Positions 62,881-64,000 of a stretch of 64,000 nt of DNA are shown here, piece after piece. Below the pieces are notes generated by a model, which ran no database searches, was not told the DNA's origin, and saw only the letters and a list, made by a program, of their open reading frames with translations. The stretch lies in the NCBI RefSeq assembly GCF_021155775.2, contig NC_060233.1:35805077-35869076 (forward strand), in the 5' to 3' direction. This stretch comes from Neodiprion pinetum. Its lineage: Eukaryota; Arthropoda; Insecta; Hymenoptera; Diprionidae. Position numbers and translations under genes: made by a program. Each line of letters begins with the position of its first letter. Positions within the stretch are counted from its first letter, which is position 1.

Positions 62881-64000
62881 CATGAAAGAAACAAAAGGAT
62901 TAGAGACGAGAAGCAAAATCAAAAAAGACGAGGATTTAATTAGATCCAGTATCGTACATACACGAGCGTGTATATTCATTTCTTTTTTCAAAAGCTGCGG
63001 CTGTACGATTCCGGGGACATTTGGGGGAGAAAAGGGAAACGAAAATTGTCGCTGATGCCGGTTGGGTGCACGGGTATTACCTACACACGCACGTAGGGTC
63101 GCGGTTATACCTGCATACGTACGGTGGATGAGGGCTGGAGAAAAGAGGGAAGGAGGAATGGGAACCGGGATGATGTTACACCATCAATCAGCTTGCAAAC
63201 ATTAACTCAACGCCCGCTTCCCCGACCCCTGACCTGTAGGCCCGCGCTCGGCCACGCCGATAATATCAGTAGGTACCGTATACTAAAGGTGTTGCCACCT
63301 TACTACGTTGCTACGTTACTACGTTACTACGTGTTACTCGCATGTCGCTTGTAACGTATTATAGCCCTCGTCGTGTTCGGTTCGTTTGCTGGTTCCAATG
63401 ATGCAATTAATTATTGCAGAGTTCTTATTTGCAGGAAATGCGCGGGATAAATTGTTATACAACGAATCGATGGAGAAGGTAGGTCGATGTATAAGTCGAC
63501 AACGGATTGTCGAGGGTGTCACCACTTGGCACGTCACGAGGTCGTTTAAGTTACATGCACACCCAACCGGTGTCCGTGTAAGCTTGACGGGTGAAGAATA
63601 ATTCCTCTTCCATTTGCTTTTTTGTTCCAAACAAATGTCGAGAAAATTGTGTCGATTTGAGTAACGGTACTTCTTTCCATCTCGGAATAAGTCATGGAAA
63701 CGATATTTGACGTATACGTTCAAACGGGACACTTCGTCGAAGTCAACATCTGCAATTCAACTAACGGGACAAAAAAAAAAAAACGCCGATATCGCTGCCA
63801 GTGAATCTGATTGCGAATACCTACAGATAAACGAGAAGCATCGGGAGGATCGTTTCAACCACGGTGGAATTGTCGGTGATGCTGACGTGATCACCGTGGA
63901 GTAATGATTCGTGTATTTGATACGAGGCACTGCTAATGAAGGAAGTCATCTATTAACCAGCTGGAATCCCGGGTTCCCGCGACTCTCCGACACGCGTCTG
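62881..64000. other. Right end of window, non-coding
   Basis: Contains CTACGTTA octanucleotide repeats (about 63302-63333). No exon or promoter of pdm3 could be assigned; the first exon may lie here or beyond the window. Confidence 0.45.

Overview
The window is eukaryotic. It carries one clearly recognisable protein-coding gene, split into short exons with GT..AG introns, inside a large amount of non-coding DNA with many microsatellites. The protein is a class VI POU-domain transcription factor, the POU6F1/POU6F2 family of vertebrates, called pdm3 in insects. Base composition, frequent CpG and the compact splice sites suggest an arthropod, probably an insect and possibly a hymenopteran. The order is inference, not read from a marker.

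Layout. (1) About 115-8254 is one foldback element of 8.1 kb: two long inverted arms around a G-rich/C-rich palindromic core centred near 5422, with 164-bp tandem repeats in the arms. The left arm is longer because a 1,660-bp higher-order unit is duplicated. No transposase is visible. (2) 8255-10680 is repeat-derived intergenic DNA without a supportable gene. (3) 10680-14167 is AT-rich and probably holds the long 3' UTR of the minus-strand gene; it has four exact Pumilio-type sites. (4) 14168-22864, minus strand, holds ten constitutive-looking pdm3 exons. Their phases all agree and they join into one frame of 581 codons plus stop: a Ser/Gln/Ala-rich amino half, the POU-specific domain, a linker and the POU homeodomain. 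(5) 22865-64000 is upstream non-coding DNA, probably a very long first intron or 5' region, with scattered octamer motifs, GAGA-rich stretches, homopolymers and a strong candidate recursive-splice site or RS-exon at 62821-62874.

The most interesting observations are: a 57-nt cassette exon (17089-17145) that fits in phase into the DNA-recognition helix of the POU-specific domain, where vertebrate POU6F2 also has an alternative insertion; the ratchet-like splice site 40 kb upstream; and the foldback element with its G-rich hairpin core. The amino-terminal coding exon(s) and the transcription start were not identified with confidence.

Residue numbers for pdm3 count from the first codon of the exon at 22864, so they are not those of the full-length protein.
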